Source: Actinomycetes bacterium
GTDB lineage: Bacteria; Actinomycetota; Acidimicrobiia; Acidimicrobiales; UBA8190
Length of the DNA stretch: 39,553 bases
NCBI GenBank assembly: GCA_021826725.1
Contig: JAKAYQ010000006.1
Location: forward strand, 1-39,553
Direction of reading: 5' to 3'
Shown: one piece after another, positions 14,695 through 22,655 of the stretch
Layout: the number at the start of each line of letters is the position of its first letter
How positions within the stretch are numbered: position 1 is the first letter of the stretch
Notes under the pieces: generated by a model
Seen by the model: the letters and a program-made list of their open reading frames with translations, nothing else
Database searches by the model: none
What the model was told of the DNA's origin: nothing
Program-made: the position numbers and the translations under genes

Positions 14695-16008
14695 TCACGA
14701 CCCTGCCGATCCCGCGCTGCCCGCTCCAGGCACCGCCGTCGGCGCCGGAGCCGAGCTTGACGCTCCAAGCTCCTGCCGGCGGCGAGCCGACAGGATCGCG
14801 GCGCCGAGGGCGGCGGAACCGATCGAACCGGCCAGTAGACCGGCACGAGCCGCGGCGAACAGCCGGGGCTCGCCGGCGAAGGAAGCTGCGGCGAACAGCA
14901 GCGGCACGGTGAACCCGGCGCCGGCCAGCGCCGAGCCACCAGCCAGCCCGCTGAACCCGACTCGCCCAGGTCGGTGAACCCGGACTGCCCGAGCCCCCCC
15001 AAACGCCGCCAGCACGATGCCGGCGGGTTTGCCCACCATGCGCGCCACGACCACCCCGGCGAACACACCGACTGTCCCCGGCGCCGCGAGCAGCGGCCCC
15101 CGGATGTCGACGCCGACGTTGGCCAGCGCGAACAGCGGGAGGACGAGGAGGGCCGACACAGGGTGCAGCACCCGTTCCAGACGTGGACCGCTCAGGCGAG
15201 CCGACCGGCTGTCGGGCATGAGCGCACAGACGGGGGCAAGCACGCCGGCCAGGCTCGGCTCCACACCGCCGCGGGCGAGAGCCACCCACATCGGGACCAC
15301 CGCGAGCACCACCGGCCAGGCCGAACGCCACCGGCGACGGCCGGCGACCAGCACCGCTGCCAGGGCAGCCGCTACTGCCAGAGGCACGAGAGCCAGGTGC
15401 GTACCCGACACGACAGCGAGAACGGCGACCGAGCCCACGTCATCGGCGACCGCCAGGGTGACGAGGAACAGCCGGAGCCCGGCAGGCACTCGGTCGCCGA
15501 GGACGGCGGCTGCCCCCGCCACCAGAGCGATGTCGGTAGCCATGGGCACGCCCCATCCCCGGGCCCCGGCCCCGCCGTGGACGACAGCGGCATACACCAA
15601 CGCTGCTCCGGCCATCCCGCCGCCTGCGGCCGCCACGGGCACGACGGCTCGACGCCACGACGCCAGCGATCCGGCGTGCCGCTCCCGGCCGATCTCAAGA
15701 CCGACCACAAGGAAGAACACCGTCATGGCGCCGTCGTCGACCCACCCGCGAACGTCGGGCACGATCGATCCCACACCGGCGAGCACGGCGGGATGGCCCC
15801 ACACCGACTCGTAGCCCGATCTCCACGGGCTCGACGCCCACACCACCGCTACGACGGCGGCAACCGCCAGCAGCATCCCGGAACGACGCTCGTCCTGCCA
15901 GTAGCGCCCGGCACCGCGCAACGCCCGTCCCAGGCGGCGCGCAGCGGTGCGCGCCGGCTCGCCAGAACGATCGACATCGGCAGGGAGGGGGGAGGAGGGG
16001 CGCGCCAT
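14695..16008 (-). CDS. nhaA: Na+/H+ antiporter NhaA
   Basis: NhaA exchanges external protons for cytoplasmic sodium and serves sodium and pH homeostasis. The 437-residue protein has about eleven to twelve hydrophobic segments. It has the motif FFLVVGLEIGRE, GVPMATDIALV with the conserved Asp, and the transport pair in VADDVGSVAVLA. It also has LFALANVGVD and the C-terminal GGSALAGAGFTVPLLFA. The C-terminal 35 residues are Ser/Ala/Pro-rich. The ATG start lies about 40 bases after a -10-like TAGGAT, and the -35 position would fall inside the neighbouring heptamer repeat. It converges on the small zinc-ribbon gene. Confidence 0.95.
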   Translation of the reverse strand: MARPSSPLPADVDRSGEPARTAARRLGRALRGAGRYWQDERRSGMLLAVAAVVAVVWASSPWRSGYESVWGHPAVLAGVGSIVPDVRGWVDDGAMTVFFLVVGLEIGRERHAGSLASWRRAVVPVAAAGGGMAGAALVYAAVVHGGAGARGWGVPMATDIALVAGAAAVLGDRVPAGLRLFLVTLAVADDVGSVAVLAVVSGTHLALVPLAVAAALAAVLVAGRRRWRSAWPVVLAVVPMWVALARGGVEPSLAGVLAPVCALMPDSRSARLSGPRLERVLHPVSALLVLPLFALANVGVDIRGPLLAAPGTVGVFAGVVVARMVGKPAGIVLAAFGGARAVRVHRPGRVGFSGLAGGSALAGAGFTVPLLFAAASFAGEPRLFAAARAGLLAGSIGSAALGAAILSARRRQELGASSSAPAPTAVPGAGSAGSAGS

Positions 16009-16058
16009 ATTCGTCCGCCGACCAGGCTTCCCGGCACGCCGAACGCAATCCTACCAGT

Positions 16059-16150
16059 CGGTTGCCGGTTGCCGGTTGCCGGTTGCCGGTTGCCGGTTGC
16101 CGGTTGCCGGTTGCCGGTTGCCGGTTGCCGGTTGCCGGTTGCCGGTTGCC
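16059..16150. repeat. Heptanucleotide tandem array, 13 copies
   Basis: The unit CGGTTGC is repeated 13 times without error over 91 bases, plus one extra base. It lies between the start of nhaA and the stop of the VKOR gene, both reading leftward. Because seven is not a multiple of three, copy-number change would shift any reading frame crossing it. No real gene crosses it, although both strands give open repeats (VAGCRLP and ATGNRQP). The array occupies the expected -35 region of nhaA. Confidence 0.97.
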
Positions 16151-16297
16151 GCCACAGGCTCCATTCTCCTGGAACGGGTGTCATCGAACCGTGCCAGGCA
16201 CGACAAGACCCGCGGTGGCCGAACGGCGCCCACCGCCGAGGGGGCGCGCCGGCCACAACCGCGGTCTCCAGGTGGCCGGCTGCCGGATCGCCCCGGC

Positions 16298-17104
16298 TCA
16301 GGTCGCGGTGGCCACGCCCTCGCTCCGGGACCAGGCCAGCCAGCGGGCCCGGTACGACACTGCCGGGTAGCTGAGCACGACGGTGACGAAGAGGACGAAC
16401 GTCAGGATGTGCACGCCGGTGCAGTATTCGCAGATGTTCTTGATGAGGAACAGCTCGGCGATCACCAGGTAGACGACCATGCCGATCCCGGCGACCACGC
16501 CCGCCAGCCGCAGGCGCGCCAGCAGCACACCCGGCACCCTGAGGGGGCCGAGCCGGATGTCGGCTCCTCGCCACAGCCGCGGCAGGTTGAGCACGGTCAT
16601 CGCGGCGTAGAAGATTAGGCCGAGAATGGCCACCGGGATGCCGAAGACGTACGACTGCGGACTGGTGGTGACCTTGGTGCAATTGATCAGGCCGCTCGTC
16701 GAGCAGACAAGCGCACCGGGGTTGTAGTGCGTATAGGTCAGGTACCCCGAGTCGGCCAGGGCCAGCACGCACAGACCGAATGCCAGCCACGGAACCCACG
16801 GCGGCGCCCCGGCCGGCGCGTCGTCGAGGCGTTCAGGGCGCGTTCCTCGATCGCGCGCCGGTCCCGACGCCCCTGAGGACCTGGGCGGGGTACCGGTGCG
16901 AGCAGCGGGACCGGTCGTTCGCGCCGTGGCCCCGACCGGAGCCGCCGGTGAGCGTCCGCCCGTGGAGACCGAGCGGTCCCGTCCGGTGGGTTCCCCGGAC
17001 GCGGCCCCGCCCGATCGGCCGCCGCGCGCCACGGCCGGTCCCCCAGGACGGCGTGATGCCGCGCCGGTCGATCTGGTGCCGGACGGTCGCCGCTTGCCGC
17101 TCAT
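16298..17104 (-). CDS. VKOR-family membrane disulfide-forming protein
   Basis: Bacterial VKOR homologues pass electrons from periplasmic thioredoxin-like proteins to quinone and so regenerate disulfide bonds, replacing DsbB. The 268-residue protein has about 100 disordered Arg/Gly/Ser-rich residues, then a four- to five-helix membrane domain. The loop cysteines C134 and C142 (CSTSGLINC) and the active-site CEYC at 225-228 are both present. The gene follows a DUF929 thioredoxin-like gene by 31 bases in the same direction, a sensible electron donor. The long N-terminal extension is unusual. Confidence 0.9.
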   Translation of the reverse strand: MSGKRRPSGTRSTGAASRRPGGPAVARGGRSGGAASGEPTGRDRSVSTGGRSPAAPVGATARTTGPAARTGTPPRSSGASGPARDRGTRPERLDDAPAGAPPWVPWLAFGLCVLALADSGYLTYTHYNPGALVCSTSGLINCTKVTTSPQSYVFGIPVAILGLIFYAAMTVLNLPRLWRGADIRLGPLRVPGVLLARLRLAGVVAGIGMVVYLVIAELFLIKNICEYCTGVHILTFVLFVTVVLSYPAVSYRARWLAWSRSEGVATAT

Positions 17105-17135
17105 CTCCCGCTCGTCCCCGTCTCCGTGGCCGGGG

Positions 17136-18215
17136 TCAGATCCCCAAGGCGATCGCCGCCTTGTGCACCCCGGGATTGGTGCAGACGGTAGACGGCTGCT
17201 GGCCGGTGAGGCTGCAGATGCCCGCGATGAAGTCGTTGGCCGTCCCCACGATCGCCTGGGTGACGGGGCTGTTGGCGTTGGTGAGGGTGGACGCGACCTG
17301 CTCCTGGGTCATGCCGGCCAGGAGCTGCGGATAGATGGGCGCCCCGGTGACCAGCACCTTGTTGCCGATGTCCACGAACGGCACGCCGGCCGAGTTGTCG
17401 TACTTGGCGTACACGGCCTTCTCCTGGGCGGTCAGCGGGGTCAGCACCGTGTGCGTGTTGACAGCCGTGGTGTCCTGGCTCAGGTACTCGACGGGCTGGA
17501 AGTTGACGTACGTGCTGGTGAACGTGGTGTGGGTGAAGTCGAGGGTGGGCGTGTCCGGGTAGCTGTCCCACGGCGACGAGGTGGTCTCACCGACGTTGGA
17601 GAACGTTCCGAACTTCGAGAACGCCAAGTACAGCGACCACCTCGTCGCCGCGCAGTAGGGGCAGAACATGCCACCGATGTAGAGGGCCGCGGGCAGCGGG
17701 CTCGAACCGAGCTTCAGCACAGGCTGGCTCTTGGGCGCGAGGCTCGGCCCCGTCAGCCCTGAGATCCCCACGGACTTCCACGCGCCCACCGTGTCCTGGA
17801 CCGAGGCCGGCACCGAGGCCAGCTGGTTCAAGACGCCCGGTGCCGCCGTGGTCACGGTCGGCGGCCGCAAGCCGTTGGCGCCGGATGACGCGGTGCTGGA
17901 GCCGCCGGTCACCTTGACCAGGACGATGGCCACCACGATCACCACCACCAGGGCCACGGCGCCGATGGCGATGGTGGACGGCGACATCCGGCCGGGTCGC
18001 GGCGCCCGGGCCTGCACGGATCGGCCGGCAGGTGGACGACCCGGCCGACCGGGACCGGAGGGCGGGCGACCGCCGCCACCGCCAGAAGAAGCACGATCAC
18101 CGCCCTGCGGGCGACCGCCAGACGAACCGCGGCCTCCTCCGCTGCCCTGCGGGCGACCGCCGCTGGCCGCACCGCCACGACCCCTGTCTCTGCTCGCCTC
18201 AGCTGCTGCGCTCAC
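17136..18215 (-). CDS. DUF929 membrane-anchored thioredoxin-like protein
   Basis: The 359-residue protein has a Gly/Arg/Pro-rich cytoplasmic segment (1-76), one membrane helix (about 81-102), and an extracytoplasmic domain with CPYC at 185-188 in the setting YIGGMFCPYCAATRW. The DUF929 family is related to thioredoxins and DsbA-like proteins. A VPFVDIGNKVLVTGAP strand matches the cis-Pro region of such folds. A second pair of Cys (in GICSLTGQ and STVCTNP) lies near the C-terminus. With VKOR next door it probably forms an oxidative protein-folding pair. The GTG at 18215 is the chosen start. No clear ribosome site is seen. Confidence 0.85.
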   Translation of the reverse strand: MSAAAEASRDRGRGGAASGGRPQGSGGGRGSSGGRPQGGDRASSGGGGGRPPSGPGRPGRPPAGRSVQARAPRPGRMSPSTIAIGAVALVVVIVVAIVLVKVTGGSSTASSGANGLRPPTVTTAAPGVLNQLASVPASVQDTVGAWKSVGISGLTGPSLAPKSQPVLKLGSSPLPAALYIGGMFCPYCAATRWSLYLAFSKFGTFSNVGETTSSPWDSYPDTPTLDFTHTTFTSTYVNFQPVEYLSQDTTAVNTHTVLTPLTAQEKAVYAKYDNSAGVPFVDIGNKVLVTGAPIYPQLLAGMTQEQVASTLTNANSPVTQAIVGTANDFIAGICSLTGQQPSTVCTNPGVHKAAIALGI

Positions 18216-18483
18216 ACGATCCCCAGTCGAATTCTGGTCGCCACCCCGGGTGACCGACCCTCGTCACGTCCCCTCCATGTTGCCGCATCGGCGATACCCG
18301 GTGGCTGCAGGCGCCGAGGGCGGCCTCGCGTGCGGATATTCCGGGTGTCCGGCCTCCGGCAACGGGGATGGGCTCCGGGCCGTACCACTGGTGTCCCGAC
18401 CGGCAGCCCGACCTCGACCGGCACGGCGACCGTACCTGCCGGGCAGCGGCAACCGGGCAGCGGTCCCGGGCTCTTTCCCTCAC

Positions 18484-18966
18484 TCAGCGCTCGAGCCGGC
18501 CCACCCCACGATCACGGGGAGCCGCTCCCTGGTCGGCTGCACCGGCACGGACGGTCGAGACCCGCCCCCGGCGCCTGCCGGCCGGGAACATACGAACCAG
18601 GTGGTTCCACGCACAGTCGGGGCAGACCTCGACGACGTAGCAGACCACCGGGTCCGCCCGCCGGAGCAGCCGGTCGAGCTCGGTCGGAGTCGCCGGGCAC
18701 CGGCCTTGTGCAGGCAGGCGTGGTCCGAACACGTACGTGACCTGGACGAGCGTGGCCGATTCGCAGATCGGGCACGTCTCTCCGACCGGGACGCCGATGT
18801 GCCGTGCTGCTCGAAGGAGCTCCGGATGGGCGTCGCAGACGTCGGGACGCCCCAGGCGCCCTCGCTGGAAAGACCGAACCACCGCGTTGCGAGCCAGCCG
18901 GTACTCGACGCGGCCGCCGTCGCCGCTGGTGGGGAACCCTCGGATGCCCGGCGGCCCGAATTGCAC
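18484..18966 (-). CDS. DUF5318 family protein
   Basis: The 160-residue protein has the DUF5318 features VEYRLARNAVVRSFQRGRLG, VCDAHPELLRAARHIG, CPICES, VTYVFG and VVEVCPDCAWNHLV. The two CxxC pairs suggest a zinc ribbon. Its function is unknown. In Mycobacterium tuberculosis a DUF5318 gene (Rv0049, from memory) is likewise close to padR and ino1. I chose the GTG at 18966 instead of upstream codons because conserved sequence begins there and a -10-like TACCCT (18978-18973) lies six bases before it, suggesting a leaderless transcript. The 268-base gap downstream, toward DUF929, shows nothing clear. Confidence 0.85.
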   Translation of the reverse strand: MQFGPPGIRGFPTSGDGGRVEYRLARNAVVRSFQRGRLGRPDVCDAHPELLRAARHIGVPVGETCPICESATLVQVTYVFGPRLPAQGRCPATPTELDRLLRRADPVVCYVVEVCPDCAWNHLVRMFPAGRRRGRVSTVRAGAADQGAAPRDRGVGRLER

Positions 18967-19047
18967 GGGTTCAGGGTAGCGCCGGACGGCGCTGAACGGG
19001 CAGGGGCCAGGCACGGCAGCTGCAGCGGGCGACAGGTTGCCCGCGTG

Positions 19048-19078
19048 TCGATATATCGATACGATAGGTCGTACCGAT
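19048..19078. promoter_or_regulatory. Two overlapping dyads, candidate PadR operator
   Basis: TCGATATATCGA (19048-19059) is a perfect 12-base palindrome. It overlaps ATCGATACGA-TAGG-TCGTACCGAT (19055-19078), a 10-base inverted repeat with one mismatch. Both lie between divergent DUF5318 and padR, about 95-125 bases before the padR start. PadR regulators bind such dyads and commonly autoregulate. The assignment is by position. Confidence 0.55.
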
Positions 19079-19171
19079 GCATTCACCTGTGATCATCTCC
19101 GAGCCGGCACCGCTGGCAACGCCGGCGGTCCGACCGGCAGGGGCCCGTGCCCGACGTCGGGGGACGCGCTG

Positions 19172-19891
19172 ATGATGGAGCTGGCCATCCTGGGCCTGCT
19201 CGAGGAGCAGGAGATGCACGGTTACGAGATCCGTCGGCGTCTGCGTGATGAGCTCGGGCTCTTCGCCAACGTGTCGTTCGGCTCCCTCTATCCGGCGCTC
19301 TCCCGGCTGGAGCGCTCAGGTGCCCTTGCCGCCGTCGAGGACGACCGGCACGTCGCCCCCGTCCCGATGACAGGGTCGCTCACCGGTGAGTGGGCCGCTT
19401 TGCGGGCCCGGCGCCCCGTCGGCACCAGGGGCCGGCGAGGACGAAAGGTCTACCGCCTCACCGACGAGGGCCGCCGCCAGTTCGCCATTCTGCTCGCCAC
19501 CGAGCCACCGACGGGCGACGACACGCGGAGCTTCGGCCTCCGCCTGGCTTTCGCCCGCTACCTGCCGCCCCAGGCCCGCCTGCGCCTGCTCGAGCGGCGG
19601 CGTGCCCAATTGCTCGACCGCCTGGGCGCCGCCCGCAGCGCTGCGGGCGGCGTCCGCCTCGACCGGTATGCGCGCTCGCTCGTCGAGCACGCCGCCGAGT
19701 CGATCGAACGCGACGTCCACTGGCTCGACCGCCTGATCGAGGCGGAACGCGCCCCGGGCGGCGCCGGAGATCCGGGGAGCGCCTGGTCGCGTCCCGGCAG
19801 CATCACAGGCGCCATGCCCGATGACCGGCTCGCTTCGGCGGGCCCCGATCCGACCGCTCGCGCGGTCACCACCGGAGGAGACATTCCATGA
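19172..19891 (+). CDS. PadR-family transcriptional regulator
   Basis: The 239-residue protein opens with [20 protein letters not shown], the PadR winged-helix signature, followed by [19 protein letters not shown] and [11 protein letters not shown] helical C-terminal dimerisation region (about 120-195) and a Gly/Ala-rich tail follow. The start at 19172 has a GGGGGA ribosome site seven bases upstream. The frame reaches back to 19037 but has no homology there. Its TGA overlaps the ino1 ATG (ATGA), so the two are coupled. The pairing of a PadR gene with ino1 is known in actinobacteria and suggests control of inositol synthesis. Confidence 0.9.
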   Translation: MMELAILGLLEEQEMHGYEIRRRLRDELGLFANVSFGSLYPALSRLERSGALAAVEDDRHVAPVPMTGSLTGEWAALRARRPVGTRGRRGRKVYRLTDEGRRQFAILLATEPPTGDDTRSFGLRLAFARYLPPQARLRLLERRRAQLLDRLGAARSAAGGVRLDRYARSLVEHAAESIERDVHWLDRLIEAERAPGGAGDPGSAWSRPGSITGAMPDDRLASAGPDPTARAVTTGGDIP

Positions 19892-20985
19892 GCAGCATTC
19901 GGGTGGCCATCGCCGGCGTGGGGAACTGCGCCAGCTCACTGGTCCAGGGCGTGACCTACTACCACGACGCCTCGCCGGAGGACGTCGTCCCGGGTCTCAT
20001 GCACGTGGACCTCGGCGGCTACCACGTCCGCGACCTGGAGTTCGTGGCCGCCTTCGACGTCGACGCCACCAAGGTCGGCGTCGACCTGGGCAAGGCCATC
20101 CACGCCGGCCAGAACAACACGGTGCGCTTCGCCACCGTCGGCCACCTCGACGTGACCGTGCAACGCGGCCCCACCTTCGACGGGCTGGGCACCTTCTACC
20201 GCGACGTGGTGGAAGAGTCGCCTGCCGAGCCGGTCGACGTGGCCGCGGTCCTCGCCGAACGGCGGGTCGACGTGCTCGTGAGCTACCTGCCGGTGGGCTC
20301 CGAGGAGGCCCAGCGCTACTACGCGCAGGCCTGCCTGGACGCCAAGGTCGCGTTCGTCAACGCCATCCCGGTGTTCATCGCCAGCGACCCCGAGTGGGCC
20401 CGCCGGTTCCGTGACGCCGGCGTGCCGATCATCGGCGACGACATCAAGAGCCAGGTGGGCTCCACCATCGTGCACCGGGTGCTCACTCGGCTGTTCGAGG
20501 ACCGCGGCGTGGCCCTCGACCACACCTACCAGCTGAACTTCGGAGGCAACATGGACTTCCGCAACATGCTGGAACGCGACCGGCTCCGCTCAAAGAAGAT
20601 CTCCAAGACCCAGTCGGTCACCAGCCAGATCGAGAACACCGTTCTCGACGCCGACGACGTGCACATCGGCCCCTCGGACCACGTGCCGTGGCTGTCGGAC
20701 CGCAAGTGGGCCTACATCCGCATGGAAGGTCGCAACTTCGGCGACGTGCCGCTCAACGTCGAGCTGAAGCTCGAGGTGTGGGACTCCCCCAACTCGGCCG
20801 GGGTCATCATCGACGCCGTTCGATGCGCCAAGCTTGCCCTCGACCGCACGGTCGGTGGTCCGCTCGTCGGCCCGTCCGCCTACTTCATGAAGTCGCCCCC
20901 CGTGCAGTACCACGACGACGAGGCCCACGCCCTGGTCGAATCCTTCGCCGCCGGGGGCACCGACCCGGTCTGGCCCGAGGGCTGA
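19888..20985 (+). CDS. ino1: Inositol-3-phosphate synthase
   Basis: The NAD-dependent enzyme isomerises glucose-6-phosphate to inositol phosphate, the source of phosphatidylinositol and, in many actinobacteria, of mycothiol. The 365-residue protein shows the NAD motif [15 protein letters not shown], the [18 protein letters not shown] and [11 protein letters not shown] region, and [15 protein letters not shown]. It then has [11 protein letters not shown] and the lysine-rich catalytic stretch [10 protein letters not shown]. This is the normal length for the short actinobacterial-archaeal type. A GGAGGAGAC ribosome site lies inside the end of padR, consistent with coupling. Confidence 0.96.
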   Translation: MSSIRVAIAGVGNCASSLVQGVTYYHDASPEDVVPGLMHVDLGGYHVRDLEFVAAFDVDATKVGVDLGKAIHAGQNNTVRFATVGHLDVTVQRGPTFDGLGTFYRDVVEESPAEPVDVAAVLAERRVDVLVSYLPVGSEEAQRYYAQACLDAKVAFVNAIPVFIASDPEWARRFRDAGVPIIGDDIKSQVGSTIVHRVLTRLFEDRGVALDHTYQLNFGGNMDFRNMLERDRLRSKKISKTQSVTSQIENTVLDADDVHIGPSDHVPWLSDRKWAYIRMEGRNFGDVPLNVELKLEVWDSPNSAGVIIDAVRCAKLALDRTVGGPLVGPSAYFMKSPPVQYHDDEAHALVESFAAGGTDPVWPEG

Positions 20986-21017
20986 TCCGGGCGGCACCCA
21001 GGCTCCCGACCGTGGCC

Positions 21018-21059
21018 CTCCTCGAACCCGGGATCACTTGCCGGCCCGGGATCGAGGAG
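21018..21059. terminator. Bidirectional terminator between ino1 and cca
   Basis: CTCCTCGA-A-CCCGGG pairs with CCCGGG-A-TCGAGGAG around a 12-base loop, giving 14 pairs with one mismatch between convergent stop codons. There is no T-tract on either side. Confidence 0.65.
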
Positions 21060-21137
21060 CAGGCCGGGCACGCAGCCGACACGCCCCGACCGGTCCGACC
21101 GCGCCAGCCGCCTCATCGCGCCAGCGGCGCAGCCGCG

Positions 21138-22556
21138 TCAGCTGCCGTCGGCGGCCTGGTGCTCCTTCCACCAGGCGTCGAGCCGACGGTAGGCCTCCGC
21201 CTCGCCCAGTGGCCCCTCGTCGAGCCGGAGCTCCAGCAGGAAGTCGAGGGCCTGGCCCACCACCGGCCCCGGGCGCACGCCGAGGTGGTCCATGATCTGG
21301 CGACCGTCGAGGTCGGGTCGGATGGCGTCGATCTCCTCCCGGGTCCGCAGCTCCTCGATCCGGTGCTCCAACTCGTCCATGCGCCGGCTGAGTGCCCGGG
21401 CCTTGGCCGCGTTCCGGGTCGTGCAGTCGCAGCGGGTCAGCTCGTTGAGCTGGACCAGCAACGGCCCGGCGTCACGGACGTACCGACGGACTGCCTTGTC
21501 CGTCCAGCCCAGCCGGTAGGTGTGGAACCGCAGGTGCAGCTCGACCAGGCGGGTGACCACCTCGATGTCATCGTTGCCGTAGCGCAGCGCCCGCATCCGG
21601 TCGCGCGCCATACGAGCTCCGACCATCTCGTGGTGGTGGAACGTCACTCCCCCGGGCCCGAACGCCCGGGTCCGGGGCTTTCCGATGTCGTGCAGCAGTG
21701 CGGCGAGACGCAGCTGGCGGTCCGGGCTCGTCTTGTCCACCACCGCCAGGGTGTGGGCCAGGACGTCTTTGTGGCGGTGAATGGGGTCCTGCTCCAGGCC
21801 GAGCGCCGGCAGCTCAGGCAGCAGCTCACCGCCCAACCCGGTCTCCACCAGGAACGCCAGCCCGGACGAGGGCCGGGCCACCACCAAGAGCTTGTCGAGC
21901 TCGTCCCGTACCCGCTCCACGGAGACGATGGCGAGGCGCTCGTGCATCGCCCGGACCGCCGATACGAGCGCCTCGTCGGGAACGAGCCCCAGACCTGCGA
22001 TGAAGCGGGCGGCGCGCAGCATCCGCAGCGGATCGTCGGAGAACGAGATCTCCGGATCGAGCGGTGTCCGCAGCCGTTGCTGCGCCAGGTCGGCCAACCC
22101 GCCGAACGGGTCGAGCAGCTCGGGTCCGTCGGCTCCCCCGACACCGGTCAACCGGAGTGCCATCGCGTTGACGGTGAAGTCCCGGCGCGACAGATCGACC
22201 TCGACGTCGTCGTCGAACACCACCTCCGGCTTGCGGGAGTCCGCCCGGTAGGCCTCGGCACGGTGCGTCGTGATCTCAAGCTGCCGGCCTGCGACCAGGC
22301 AGCCGATCGTCCCCCACGGCTTCCCCTGGAGCCACACGGCGTCAGCCCAGCCCTGGAGCAGGCGCTCGATGTCGTCGGGCCGGGCGTCGGTCGTGAAGTC
22401 GAGATCGCCCGCGCCAGTCGCCCCGCCAGCCGAGCCGGCCAGCACCATGTCGCGGACCGAGCCGCCAACCAGGTACAGCGTGAAACCCGCCGACGCAAAG
22501 CGCTCGGCCAGCGGGGCGGTCTCCTCGACCAGGTGGATCACTCGTTCGGGTACCAC
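21138..22556 (-). CDS. cca: CCA tRNA nucleotidyltransferase
   Basis: The enzyme adds or repairs the 3' CCA of tRNA without a template. The 472-residue protein has the class II signature LVGGSVRD at about 28-35, DLDFTTDARPDD with the metal-binding Asp pair, RRDFTVNAMA and DPLRMLRAARFIA. A C-terminal HD domain (LLHDIGKP and HHHEMVGA) follows, as in other actinobacterial members. I chose the GTG at 22556, which has a -10-like TACCCT (22571-22566) nine bases upstream. The frame extends to 23204, but that part is antisense to the DUF6049 gene and has no homology. Confidence 0.94.
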   Translation of the reverse strand: MVPERVIHLVEETAPLAERFASAGFTLYLVGGSVRDMVLAGSAGGATGAGDLDFTTDARPDDIERLLQGWADAVWLQGKPWGTIGCLVAGRQLEITTHRAEAYRADSRKPEVVFDDDVEVDLSRRDFTVNAMALRLTGVGGADGPELLDPFGGLADLAQQRLRTPLDPEISFSDDPLRMLRAARFIAGLGLVPDEALVSAVRAMHERLAIVSVERVRDELDKLLVVARPSSGLAFLVETGLGGELLPELPALGLEQDPIHRHKDVLAHTLAVVDKTSPDRQLRLAALLHDIGKPRTRAFGPGGVTFHHHEMVGARMARDRMRALRYGNDDIEVVTRLVELHLRFHTYRLGWTDKAVRRYVRDAGPLLVQLNELTRCDCTTRNAAKARALSRRMDELEHRIEELRTREEIDAIRPDLDGRQIMDHLGVRPGPVVGQALDFLLELRLDEGPLGEAEAYRRLDAWWKEHQAADGS

Positions 22557-22565
22557 AGGCGCCTG

Positions 22566-22644
22566 AGGGTAGCGCCGCTGTGACCGGTCTCGTTCCCATC
22601 GGAGCCGCTGCCCGTCCAAAGACCGGTCGGCGGACCGATAGGCT
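22566..22644. promoter_or_regulatory. Divergent promoter region between cca and DUF6049 gene
   Basis: A leftward -10-like TACCCT (22571-22566) stands nine bases before the cca GTG. A rightward TAGGCT (22639-22644) stands eleven bases before the DUF6049 GTG. Neither gene has a visible ribosome site, so both could be leaderless. No -35 hexamers are convincing. Confidence 0.4.
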
Positions 22645-22655
22645 CCCTCGGCGAC

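Noticed and set aside
16059-16150. Heptamer array as a CRISPR or as coding repeats (VAGCRLP / ATGNRQP)
   Set aside because: There are no spacers, and the frames are short, open on both strands and lie between gene ends.
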